This document shows positions 1 to 5,512 of a DNA stretch of 5,512 bases, one piece after another. The stretch lies in assembly GCA_964654355.1 (NCBI GenBank), contig CAZZIQ010000069.1, forward strand, positions 1 to 5,512, in the 5' to 3' direction. The stretch is from CAZZIQ01 sp964654355. Its GTDB lineage: Bacteria > Pseudomonadota > Gammaproteobacteria > GCF-002020875. Positions within the stretch are counted from its first letter, which is position 1; every line of letters starts with the position of its first letter. The notes beneath the pieces are model-generated. The model was not told the DNA's origin. It did no database searches and saw only the letters and a program-made list of their open reading frames with translations. The position numbers and the translations under genes were made by a program.

Positions 1-354
<354 letters not shown>

Positions 355-361
355 GGCGCGC

Positions 362-390
362 AGCATAGCGGTAATGGAATGATTTTTCAG
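362..390 (-). promoter_or_regulatory. Probable sigma-70 promoter of rnpB
   Basis: On the minus strand a -35-like CTGAAA (390-385, 4 of 6 consensus bases) is followed after exactly 17 bases by a -10-like TATGCT (367-362, 4 of 6). A GC-only stretch, GCGCGCC (361-355), separates the -10 from the first base of the P1 helix at 354, which puts the start point at the predicted RNA 5' end. The -35 contains the rsmI stop codon (389-387). The GC-rich discriminator resembles promoters under stringent control, as reported for E. coli rnpB; that regulation here is inference. Confidence 0.6.
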
Positions 391-1295
391 GGTTTTTCGT
401 CGGTCGCCCAAGCATAAACCACATTTCGCGGCACGCCCGTGAGCTCGGCCACTACTTTGGCCGCGCGGCCTGGCGGCAGCTCTTGGCTAAGGCGTGTAAA
501 CAGCTTGCGGGCAAACGCCTCATCCTTATCTTGCACCGGCGCTCCGTGCACTCCAAGGACATATTCCCCACGCGGCTGCGCGGGATCATCTTCCACCCAA
601 CGCAGCAATTCAGACAATGGCGCAAGCTTCACATCTTCGTAGCTCTTGGTGAGCTCGCGCGCCACAAATCCTTCGCGTTCGGCACCAAATACTGCAGCCA
701 AATCTGCCAGCGTATCGAGCAGACGATGCGGCGACTCATAAAACACCACACTCCGCGCCTCTTGGGCCAGTGCTTGCAAGTGCGCACGGCGCGCCGCCGC
801 CTTCGCCGGCAAAAAACCTTCGAAAGCAAAACGATCGACGGGTAAGCCCGCAATCGCCAGCGCCGCAATCAACGCACTCGGCCCCGCGACCGTACGCACC
901 GTAATTCCTGCCTCACGCGCGGCCCGCACCACTGGAAATCCGGGATCACTCAACAACGGGGTTCCGGCATCTGAAACCAGAGCCAGCGTTTCCCCAGCCT
1001 GCAAGCGGGCCAGGACAGCATCCACCTTGCCCGCCTCATTAAAGGCATGCAGGGCCTGCAACGGCGTATGAATCCCGAAATGGCGTAACAACTTAGCACT
1101 ATGGCGCGTGTCTTCCGCAAGGATAACGTCGACCCGCGACAAGACATCCACCGCGCGTGGCGACATCTCGCCGAGATGTCCAATCGGAGTGGCAACCACA
1201 TACAGCGCCCCACGAAGCAAGGCCTCAGGCCTGCGCAAAGCGAGCTCGGGCAAATCTGGGTCTTGAGGAGTACGATCGGAATCAGAAAGAGACAT
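387..1295 (-). CDS. rsmI: 16S rRNA (cytidine-1402-2'-O)-methyltransferase RsmI
   Basis: A 302-residue SAM-dependent methyltransferase of the tetrapyrrole-methylase (SPOUT-unrelated) fold. It places the 2'-O-methyl on C1402 of 16S rRNA in the decoding centre, working with RsmH at the same base. Family motifs in order: LYVVATPIG (31-39), AEDTRHS (60-66), LVSDAGTPLLSDPG (106-119), VAGPSA (136-141), FEGFLP (158-163), FYESPHR (195-201), ARELTKSYE (212-220) and GEYVLGV (243-249). A C-terminal helical segment (LPPGRAAKVVAELTGV, YAWA) is typical of RsmI. Length is close to the family norm. Two motif positions are unusual: TPIGH where TPIGN is normal, and HAFNE where HxHNE is common. The ATG at 1295 gives a 30-residue N-terminal extension before the first motif, not unusual for the family. 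The start lies 12 bp from the divergent yraN start, and rnpB follows closely downstream without an obvious terminator. Confidence 0.96.
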   Translation of the reverse strand: MSLSDSDRTPQDPDLPELALRRPEALLRGALYVVATPIGHLGEMSPRAVDVLSRVDVILAEDTRHSAKLLRHFGIHTPLQALHAFNEAGKVDAVLARLQAGETLALVSDAGTPLLSDPGFPVVRAAREAGITVRTVAGPSALIAALAIAGLPVDRFAFEGFLPAKAAARRAHLQALAQEARSVVFYESPHRLLDTLADLAAVFGAEREGFVARELTKSYEDVKLAPLSELLRWVEDDPAQPRGEYVLGVHGAPVQDKDEAFARKLFTRLSQELPPGRAAKVVAELTGVPRNVVYAWATDEKP

Positions 1296-1307
1296 GCTGA
1301 ACCTGAA

Positions 1308-1718
1308 ATGAATTCAAAAACACCTGCCCCACAACAACGCCAGCAGCGTGGTCGCAACGCCCGCGCCGGCGGCTATCGAGCCGAACAACGTGTCGCACGT
1401 TGGCTTGAGCAACAGGGCGTAGAGGTCATAGCGCAGAATTATCGCACGCGCCTCGGCGAGATCGATCTAATCCTGCAAGAAGAGGACTGCATCGCGATCA
1501 CAGAAATCCGCCAGCGGCGCAGCACCCAATTTGGTGGGGCCGCTGCGTCGATCGATCCAGCCAAACAACAGCGCCTGATTCGACTCGCACAGCTCTGGCT
1601 CCAGCAACATCCTGAATGGCGTAACGCCGCGTTACGCTTTGACGCGATTGTGATCGACGGCACACCCGAAGCCGGCGAGATACGCTGGATTCGGCGCGCG
1701 TTTTCTGCAAATGCGTGA
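1308..1718 (+). CDS. yraN: YraN/UPF0102 family nuclease-fold protein
   Basis: A 136-residue protein of the UPF0102 family, which has a PD-(D/E)XK endonuclease-like fold and no firmly settled function. The family signature is present: an N-terminal helix around GGYRAEQRVARWLEQQG (21-37), N44 and GEIDLI (50-55) with putative metal ligand D53, then ITEIRQRRS (64-72), where E66 and R68 match the usual E-V-K/R. FGGAAASIDPAKQQRL (75-90) and RFDAIVI (110-116) complete it. I chose the ATG at 1308 because it gives a normal family length; the open frame continues upstream to 1101, but that part lies antisense to rsmI and has no family similarity. No good ribosome binding site precedes 1308. The gene is divergent from rsmI and followed by a likely terminator. 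In Pseudomonas and enterics (from memory) yraN sits in the same block between lpoA and diaA/gmhA; both are missing here. Confidence 0.92.
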   Translation: MNSKTPAPQQRQQRGRNARAGGYRAEQRVARWLEQQGVEVIAQNYRTRLGEIDLILQEEDCIAITEIRQRRSTQFGGAAASIDPAKQQRLIRLAQLWLQQHPEWRNAALRFDAIVIDGTPEAGEIRWIRRAFSANA

Positions 1719-1747
1719 GTATTCACCCAACGCAAACGCAGCATTTC

Positions 1748-1769
1748 AACCGGTCTTAAGCCGGTTTTT
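1748..1769 (+). terminator. Likely rho-independent terminator after yraN
   Basis: AACCGG (1748-1753) and CCGGTT (1761-1766) form a 6-bp stem around a TCTTAAG loop, and the run of five T begins at 1765. It begins 30 bp after the yraN stop codon. The stem is short and the T run partly belongs to the stem, so termination may be incomplete. Confidence 0.6.
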
Positions 1770-1795
1770 GGATGGCGGTTTGCACAACCTACCCG

Positions 1796-1801
1796 TATGA
1801 T
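1796..1801 (+). promoter_or_regulatory. Possible -10 element of a dolP promoter
   Basis: TATGAT matches the sigma-70 -10 consensus at 5 of 6 positions and lies between the yraN terminator and dolP, where a new promoter is expected. No good -35 lies 16-18 bases upstream; the nearby TTGCAC (1780-1785) is only 10 bases away, too close to pair with it. E. coli dolP is known to use sigma-E, but no GGAACTT-type -35 is visible here. The call rests mainly on position. Confidence 0.3.
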
Positions 1802-1841
1802 CTCGTAGCATTCAATCTTGCCGTTCACAACGCAGCCTCGC

Positions 1842-1845
1842 GGAG
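1842..1845 (+). promoter_or_regulatory. Ribosome binding site of dolP
   Basis: GGAG, six bases before the ATG at 1852, is a well-placed Shine-Dalgarno core and supports that start, which also gives a complete lipoprotein signal peptide. Confidence 0.75.
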
Positions 1846-1851
1846 ATACGC

Positions 1852-2430
1852 ATGCACCTTCTGAGCAAAACCCTAATCGTAGTCGCTGGACTCTCGCTTC
1901 TCGCAGGGTGCGCACCCGCAACTGTTGGCGCTGGCGCAGCCGGTGCCACGGCCGTTGCACGGGAGTCACGCACCCTTGGCACCCTGATTGATGACCAACT
2001 GATTGAGCTGAAGGCCGCCTCTGCGATCTCCAACGATGCGGAGCTTTCTGCGCAGGCGCACATCAACATCACCAGCTACAACTTCATCATCTTGCTCAGC
2101 GGAGAAGCACCGACCGAAGCCTTGCGCAGCAAGGCCGAACAAATCGTGCGCGAACAACCGAAGGTGCGTCGCGTACATAACAAGATCACGATTGCCGCAC
2201 CCAGCTCTACCCTCACACGTGCCAGCGATGTCAGTCTGACCACGCGCGTCAAGGCGGTCTTTATTGGCGATGACGAACTCGCCGCAGACCGCATCAAGGT
2301 CGTTAGTGAAAACGGTGTGGTTTACCTGATGGGACTGGTCACGCAAGCCGAAGCGAAACGAGCAACCGAACTCACCAGCGGTGTCAGTGGTGTGCAACGC
2401 ATTGTGCAGTTGTTCGAGATCACCGACTAA
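1852..2430 (+). CDS. dolP: Dual-BON-domain outer-membrane lipoprotein DolP (YraP)
   Basis: A 192-residue lipoprotein matching E. coli DolP (191 residues) over its whole length. The N terminus is a type II signal peptide: K6, a hydrophobic stretch 8-18 and lipobox LLAGC, with C20 as the lipidated residue. The following residue is Ala rather than Asp, consistent with Lol export to the outer membrane. Two BON domains follow, roughly 44-113 (RTLGTLIDD, then INITSYNFIILLSGEAP) and 122-190 (SLTTRVKAVF, then VVYLMGLVTQAEAKRA and VSGVQRIV). DolP supports outer-membrane integrity and, in E. coli, binds anionic phospholipid through its second BON domain and gathers at division sites. The membrane-contacting Trp127 of E. 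coli aligns with Ser128 here. It has its own ribosome binding site and probably its own promoter. The FAD oxidase gene starts 12 bp after its stop with no terminator between, so the two are probably co-transcribed. Confidence 0.94.
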   Translation: MHLLSKTLIVVAGLSLLAGCAPATVGAGAAGATAVARESRTLGTLIDDQLIELKAASAISNDAELSAQAHINITSYNFIILLSGEAPTEALRSKAEQIVREQPKVRRVHNKITIAAPSSTLTRASDVSLTTRVKAVFIGDDELAADRIKVVSENGVVYLMGLVTQAEAKRATELTSGVSGVQRIVQLFEITD

Positions 2431-2442
2431 GCTGTCGCCAAC

Positions 2443-3858
2443 TTGAACGACACCGCACGCAGCGCAATTCCTGCGCTACACGCCGCACTCCAAACCTTCC
2501 TCCCACGCGAACGTCTCCTCAGCGATCCTGCGGAGTGCCTCGCCTATGGCTTCGACAACAGCCGGCGTCACGGCCAACCCGCGTTGGTGGTCCTTGCCGA
2601 AACGCATAGCGAAGTCGCGCAAACCCTCAAGCTCTGTAATCAGCATCAGGTTCCGGTTACCGCGCGCGGACGCGGCACTGCAACCACCGGCGCGACCACA
2701 GCGATTGAGAATGGCCTGGTGCTCTCGTTGGAACGTATGCGCAAGATTCTGCGCGTGGATCCTGGAAATCGTTTGTTGATTGCCGAGCCTGGCGTGACCA
2801 ATGCCGAAGTGCAGCAAGCCGCAGGAGAACACGGCTTCTTTTGGGCACCTGATCCAAGTAGCGCCGCCTATTGCACCATCGGCGGCAACCTCGCGACCGG
2901 CGCAGGCGGGCCGCGCGCAGTGAAATACGGCACGGTGCGTGAAAACGTGTTGGGCTTGCGCGCAGTCACCGCAAACGGACAAGAAATCCGCAGCGGCAGC
3001 CTCACCACCAAGGGCGTGGTCGGTTATGACCTCACGCGTTTGTTGGTCGCCTCAGAAGGCACACTCGCCGTCATCACCGAAGCCGCACTCAAACTTACCC
3101 CCCTCGCGGAAACCAAACGCACCTTGCGGGTTGCCTATCGCGATGTGCACGCGGCCGCGCGTGCGGTAGCGCGCATCATGGCGCAGCCGGTTACCCCCTG
3201 CGCGCTGGAGTTTCTCGATCATCACTGCATCGACATGACCGCCGGCAAACGACCCGACGATTTGCCCGAAGGCACCCGCGCCTTGTTGATGATCGAAGTC
3301 GATGGCCCCCAGAGCTGTATCGATGGGATGCAAGACGCCGTGATTGCGGCTGCACAAGGTGAGACCCACGAAGCCTTAGAAGTGAAACCTGCTGCCAGCC
3401 AAGCCGAAGTTGATGCGCTCTGGTCCGTGCGCAAGGCGCTGTCCCCGGTGCTGCGCAGCCTGGCGCCGAAGAAGATCAACGAAGATGTGGTCGTGCCGGT
3501 CACCCAAATCCCAACGCTGATCGAACACATCGAGCAGCTCGGCGTGCAATATCAGCTACCGATTGTGAATTTCGGCCACGCCGGCAATGGCAATCTGCAT
3601 GTAAATCTTTTGGTGCACCCCGAACGTGGCGATGAGTTGGCGCGCGCGCATCACGCACTCGCCGATCTTTTCAAAACAGTGATTCAACTCGAAGGCAGCC
3701 TGTCGGGTGAACATGGCGTCGGGTTGGAGAAACGCGACTACATCGATCAAGAGGTTGATGCACCCACCCTTGAGCTAATGCGCAACATCAAGCGCACCTT
3801 TGACCCCAACAACATTCTAAACCCGGGCAAGAGCCTGCCCATCGCACCCACCTCCTAG
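2443..3858 (+). CDS. FAD-linked oxidase, GlcD / D-lactate dehydrogenase type
   Basis: A 471-residue flavoprotein of the VAO/PCMH family, with an N-terminal FAD-binding domain (about 40-220, FAD_binding_4 type) and a C-terminal substrate domain (about 225-463, FAD-oxidase_C type). Visible motifs: the pyrophosphate-binding RGRGTATTGA (75-84), LSLERMRKI (94-102), EPGVT (115-119), PDPSS (136-140), IGGNLATGAGG (146-156), KYGTVRENVLG (161-171) and VASEGTLAVITEAALKL (202-218). In the C-terminal half are KINEDVVVPV (344-353), the metal/substrate-site GHAGNGNLH (378-386), GEHGVG (422-427) and FDPNNILNPGK (453-463). Family members oxidise D-lactate, glycolate or D-2-hydroxyglutarate and pass electrons to quinone or cytochrome c; the substrate cannot be told from sequence alone. 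No signal peptide or iron-sulfur motif is visible. The TTG at 2443 is the only usual start codon between the upstream in-frame stop (2428-2430) and the FAD domain, but has no clear ribosome binding site. A perfect terminator follows at once. Confidence 0.9.
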   Translation: MNDTARSAIPALHAALQTFLPRERLLSDPAECLAYGFDNSRRHGQPALVVLAETHSEVAQTLKLCNQHQVPVTARGRGTATTGATTAIENGLVLSLERMRKILRVDPGNRLLIAEPGVTNAEVQQAAGEHGFFWAPDPSSAAYCTIGGNLATGAGGPRAVKYGTVRENVLGLRAVTANGQEIRSGSLTTKGVVGYDLTRLLVASEGTLAVITEAALKLTPLAETKRTLRVAYRDVHAAARAVARIMAQPVTPCALEFLDHHCIDMTAGKRPDDLPEGTRALLMIEVDGPQSCIDGMQDAVIAAAQGETHEALEVKPAASQAEVDALWSVRKALSPVLRSLAPKKINEDVVVPVTQIPTLIEHIEQLGVQYQLPIVNFGHAGNGNLHVNLLVHPERGDELARAHHALADLFKTVIQLEGSLSGEHGVGLEKRDYIDQEVDAPTLELMRNIKRTFDPNNILNPGKSLPIAPTS

Positions 3859-3859
3859 C

Positions 3860-3891
3860 GTAAAAAACCCGGCCGAAGCCGGGTTTTTTAC
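3860..3891. terminator. Bidirectional rho-independent terminator between convergent genes
   Basis: A perfect 14-bp inverted repeat with a 4-base loop: GC core CCCGGC (3868-3873) and GCCGGG (3878-3883), flanked by six A (3862-3867) and six T (3884-3889). Both strands therefore give a GC stem followed by U6. The plus strand loop is CGAA; on the minus strand it is the extra-stable C(UUCG)G. It ends the FAD-oxidase transcript and the petC-sspA-sspB transcript. The remaining 55 bp to the sspB stop hold nothing I recognise. Confidence 0.95.
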
Positions 3892-3946
3892 TGAAGGCTG
3901 CGTGCGGACCGGAGCTCTCTGATCTCTGCAGCAGGAAATATAAGAA

Positions 3947-4501
3947 CTATTTCACGACCCGTAGACTGGGGCGATTACCACCTGACGGACTCGGCGCTGC
4001 GGGTGGAGTGGATGGGTCCGGATCTTCATCACCCGACCCTGCATCCTGAGCATCCACGCTACGCAGCGGACTGGATGTTTTCTTGCCTGCAGGTTTCGGC
4101 GCGCTGCTCGGTTCTGCGGCATCCGGGTGGACCGGCATCAACGCACGCGCCGAGAACAACACGCCCTCTTCGGTCACATAGACACCCTCTTGATTCTCGC
4201 GCGCATAGAGCGCTTGCAGCGAGCCATAAGGCACCCACACTTCATGCGGGACACCGCCAAAACGCGCCGAAAAGAAGATGCCTTCTTCACCGAGCTCGAG
4301 GCCACGCGTGGCAGTTGGCGAGACATTGAGTGTGATATGCCCATCCTCAGCATAGTCGAGTGGAATCGATACGCCGGGATAAAACACATTGGCCGCAAGA
4401 TACGGAGTCAGACCTTGATCGACGATCCAGCCATGGACCGCACGTGCAAGATAGGGAAACAGCGGCGGAGCATCGGCCCCGCCCTGACCCACTTTAGCCA
4501 C
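3947..4501 (-). CDS. sspB: ClpXP adaptor / stringent starvation protein SspB
   Basis: A 184-residue adaptor that binds ssrA-tagged peptides from stalled ribosomes and delivers them to the ClpXP protease. The folded substrate-binding domain spans about 14-118: PYLARAVHGWIVDQGLTPYL (16-35), PGVSIPLDYAEDGHITLNVSP (42-62), then FSARFGGVPHEVWVPYGSL (77-95) and ALYARENQEGVY (97-108). A flexible linker rich in Pro, Ser, Ala and acidic residues follows (about 125-176), then the ClpX-docking tail RPSLRVVK (177-184), nearly identical to the RPALRVVK of E. coli. The start is a GTG at 4501, chosen because a GAGAGGG ribosome binding site lies six bases upstream and the N-terminal length suits the family; a second GTG at 4492 is possible. 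The first 8 bp overlap the end of sspA, which suggests translational coupling. It is the last gene before the terminator at 3860-3891. Confidence 0.95.
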   Translation of the reverse strand: MAKVGQGGADAPPLFPYLARAVHGWIVDQGLTPYLAANVFYPGVSIPLDYAEDGHITLNVSPTATRGLELGEEGIFFSARFGGVPHEVWVPYGSLQALYARENQEGVYVTEEGVLFSARALMPVHPDAAEPSSAPKPAGKKTSSPLRSVDAQDAGSGDEDPDPSTPPAAPSPSGGNRPSLRVVK

Positions 4502-5114
4502 GCAATTCCCTCTCTTGCTCCGTCAGGCTCATACGGAAAGCCGGACGCAAGAACAGACGATCGGCGTAGTTCTGCAACGCCTTCGCTGAGGACGGCAGGC
4601 TGATTTCGAAGGACGGCAAACGCCATAAGATCGGACCCATGGCGCAATCGACGATACCGAAATCATCCGCGAGGAAGAACGGCTGCTGCAGGAACGCAGG
4701 CGACAACACAATCAGACCCTCGCGCAATTCTTTGCGCGCTTGTGCCTTAGCCTTCGGCGTGCCATTGAGGATGGTCTCAATCAGCGGCTCCCATTCTTTC
4801 TCAATGCGATAGAGCATCAGACGCGCCCGCGCCCGCGCCACTGGATCTACGGGCATCAGCGGCGGATGCGGAAAACGCTCATCGAGGTATTCCATAATCA
4901 GCGGCGTGCTGTACATCACCAGATCACGGTCGGCCAAAGTCGGCAACGTCTGATAGGGACTCAGCTCAAGAAAGTCCTGTCGGGGATGATTCAAGTCCAC
5001 GTATTCGATCTCACTGGTGATGTCCTTTTCGGCCATCACAATGCGAATACGGTGACTCTGGTGGTCGGCATAACCAGAAAACAAGACCATGCCGCCCGAA
5101 CGCGAAACTGCCAT
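4494..5114 (-). CDS. sspA: Stringent starvation protein A (GST-fold RNA polymerase-associated protein)
   Basis: A 206-residue member of the SspA family, which has a glutathione S-transferase fold without GST activity and binds RNA polymerase holoenzyme to alter transcription in stationary phase and acid stress. The N-terminal thioredoxin-like domain (about 9-85) has MVLFSGYADHQSHRIRIVMAEK (9-30), LSPYQTLPTLADRDLVMYST (51-70) and IMEYLDERFPHPPLMPVDP (73-91). The all-helical domain (about 92-200) has RIEKEWEPLIETILNG (102-117), FFLADDFGIVDCAMGPILWRLP (146-167) and a SLTEQEREL tail. The surface PHP motif (82-84), needed for sigma-70 contact in E. coli, is intact. The ATG at 5114 shares one base with the petC stop (TAATG), and GGAAGGA lies nine bases upstream inside petC. 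Expression is probably coupled to petC and the bc1 operon. Confidence 0.95.
   Translation of the reverse strand: MAVSRSGGMVLFSGYADHQSHRIRIVMAEKDITSEIEYVDLNHPRQDFLELSPYQTLPTLADRDLVMYSTPLIMEYLDERFPHPPLMPVDPVARARARLMLYRIEKEWEPLIETILNGTPKAKAQARKELREGLIVLSPAFLQQPFFLADDFGIVDCAMGPILWRLPSFEISLPSSAKALQNYADRLFLRPAFRMSLTEQERELRG
4508..4514 (-). promoter_or_regulatory. Ribosome binding site deciding the sspB GTG start
   Basis: On the minus strand GAGAGGG lies six bases before the GTG at 4501 and inside the sspA coding sequence. It favours this start over the GTG at 4492, which would be 15 bases away. Confidence 0.65.
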
Positions 5115-5512
5115 TAGTGAACGTCCTTCCAGTATTCCTTCTTCAACCGATAGGCAAAGAACAACAAGATCGCGAGGAACCCGAGTACAAACCAGCCCAT
5201 GATCAGGCGGGTGCGCTTCGCCGGCTCACCGACGTAGGCCATGAAGTTCACCAGATCACCAATCGCTTGGTCGTACTCAGCGGGTGTCATTGAGCCCGTG
5301 CCTTCAATCAATTCAAGCTCGGTCACTTCTTTGCTCGTGCCATAGGCCAGATTCACCTTACGCACAACCGGCTTCTGCCAACCCTGCAGTTCCCACAAGA
5401 CATGCGGCATGCCGACGTCTTTGAACACAGTGTTGTTCACGCCCCAAGGACGCGCATCATCAAGGTAGAAGCTCTTCAGGTAGGTGTAGAGCCAGTCATT
5501 GCCGCGCGAACG
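5114..5512 (-). CDS. petC: Cytochrome c1 of the bc1 complex, C-terminal part (5' end outside window)
   Basis: The last 132 residues of ubiquinol-cytochrome c reductase cytochrome c1; the frame stays open to the window edge, so the haem-binding CxxCH lies beyond 5512. The fragment starts in the conserved region: DWLYTYLKSFYLDDARPWGVNN (6-27), then VFKDVGMPHVLWELQG (29-44), where M35 is the likely axial haem ligand by alignment with other c1 proteins. After a variable stretch and DQAIGDLVNFMAYVGEPAKRTR (81-102) comes one membrane-spanning segment (about 103-123), followed by a basic cytoplasmic tail ending KKEYWKDVH. This matches the c1 anchor that holds the haem domain on the periplasmic face. 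A GTG at 5440 is an internal Val codon, not the start. The stop overlaps the sspA start by one base. The usual operon is petA-petB-petC-sspA-sspB; petA and petB should lie beyond the window. Confidence 0.94.
   Translation of the reverse strand, partial: RSRGNDWLYTYLKSFYLDDARPWGVNNTVFKDVGMPHVLWELQGWQKPVVRKVNLAYGTSKEVTELELIEGTGSMTPAEYDQAIGDLVNFMAYVGEPAKRTRLIMGWFVLGFLAILLFFAYRLKKEYWKDVH
5124..5130 (-). promoter_or_regulatory. Ribosome binding site of sspA inside petC
   Basis: On the minus strand GGAAGGA, nine bases before the sspA ATG, lies within the petC codons for its last residues (Trp-Lys-Asp). With the TAATG overlap it suits reinitiation of ribosomes that have finished petC. Confidence 0.6.

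Noticed and set aside
1101..1307. In-frame upstream extension of yraN starting at an ATG at 1101
   Set aside because: This part is antisense to rsmI, lacks UPF0102 similarity and would give an oversized protein; the ATG at 1308 gives the normal length.
1768..1851. Sigma-E promoter upstream of dolP, as known in E. coli
   Set aside because: No GGAACTT-like -35 with a suitable -10 can be found in the gap.
4003..4603. Plus-strand open frames of 108 and 158 codons opposite sspB
   Set aside because: They are antisense to well-supported sspB and sspA, lack protein-like features, and reflect codon bias on the other strand.
5114..5440. A separate 108-residue protein starting with GTG at 5440
   Set aside because: The frame is open to the window edge, and the 24 upstream residues match cytochrome c1, so the GTG is an internal valine codon.

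Overview
This window looks like conserved chromosomal housekeeping DNA from a gammaproteobacterium. The support is a class A RNase P RNA, an RsmI/YraN/DolP cluster, and a cytochrome c1-SspA-SspB operon. SspB ends in the RPxLRVVK tail and SspA carries the FPHPPLMP motif; both are typical of Gammaproteobacteria and close Betaproteobacteria. The coding sequence is moderately GC-rich. No mobile element, tRNA, CRISPR array, phage gene or defence gene is visible, and I see no undescribed system. The interesting points are local departures from the usual gene order and a few changed residues.

Layout. The minus strand carries rnpB (1-354, essentially whole; its last 3' bases may lie outside the window), preceded by rsmI (387-1295). 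The likely rnpB promoter overlaps the rsmI stop codon. Starting 12 bp away and running the opposite way are yraN (1308-1718), a likely terminator (1748-1769), the dual-BON lipoprotein gene dolP (1852-2430) and, 12 bp later, an FAD-linked oxidase of the GlcD/D-lactate dehydrogenase type (2443-3858, TTG start). A perfect bidirectional terminator (3860-3891) separates this plus-strand group from a convergent minus-strand operon. That operon is read petC (3' part only, 5512-5114), sspA (5114-4494), sspB (4501-3947), with overlapping junctions.

Function. rnpB and rsmI serve RNA maturation (tRNA 5' processing and 16S rRNA C1402 2'-O-methylation). YraN is a nuclease-fold protein of unclear role. DolP is an outer-membrane lipoprotein linked to envelope integrity. 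The FAD oxidase probably feeds electrons from a 2-hydroxy acid into the respiratory chain, and cytochrome c1 is part of the bc1 complex of that chain. SspA and SspB are a stringent-starvation transcription factor and a ClpXP adaptor.

From memory, Pseudomonas and enterics keep much of this order (rnpB/rsmI, then lpoA-yraN-diaA/gmhA-dolP, with sspB-sspA-petC nearby in Pseudomonas). Here lpoA and diaA/gmhA are absent from their expected places, and the oxidase gene sits between dolP and sspB.
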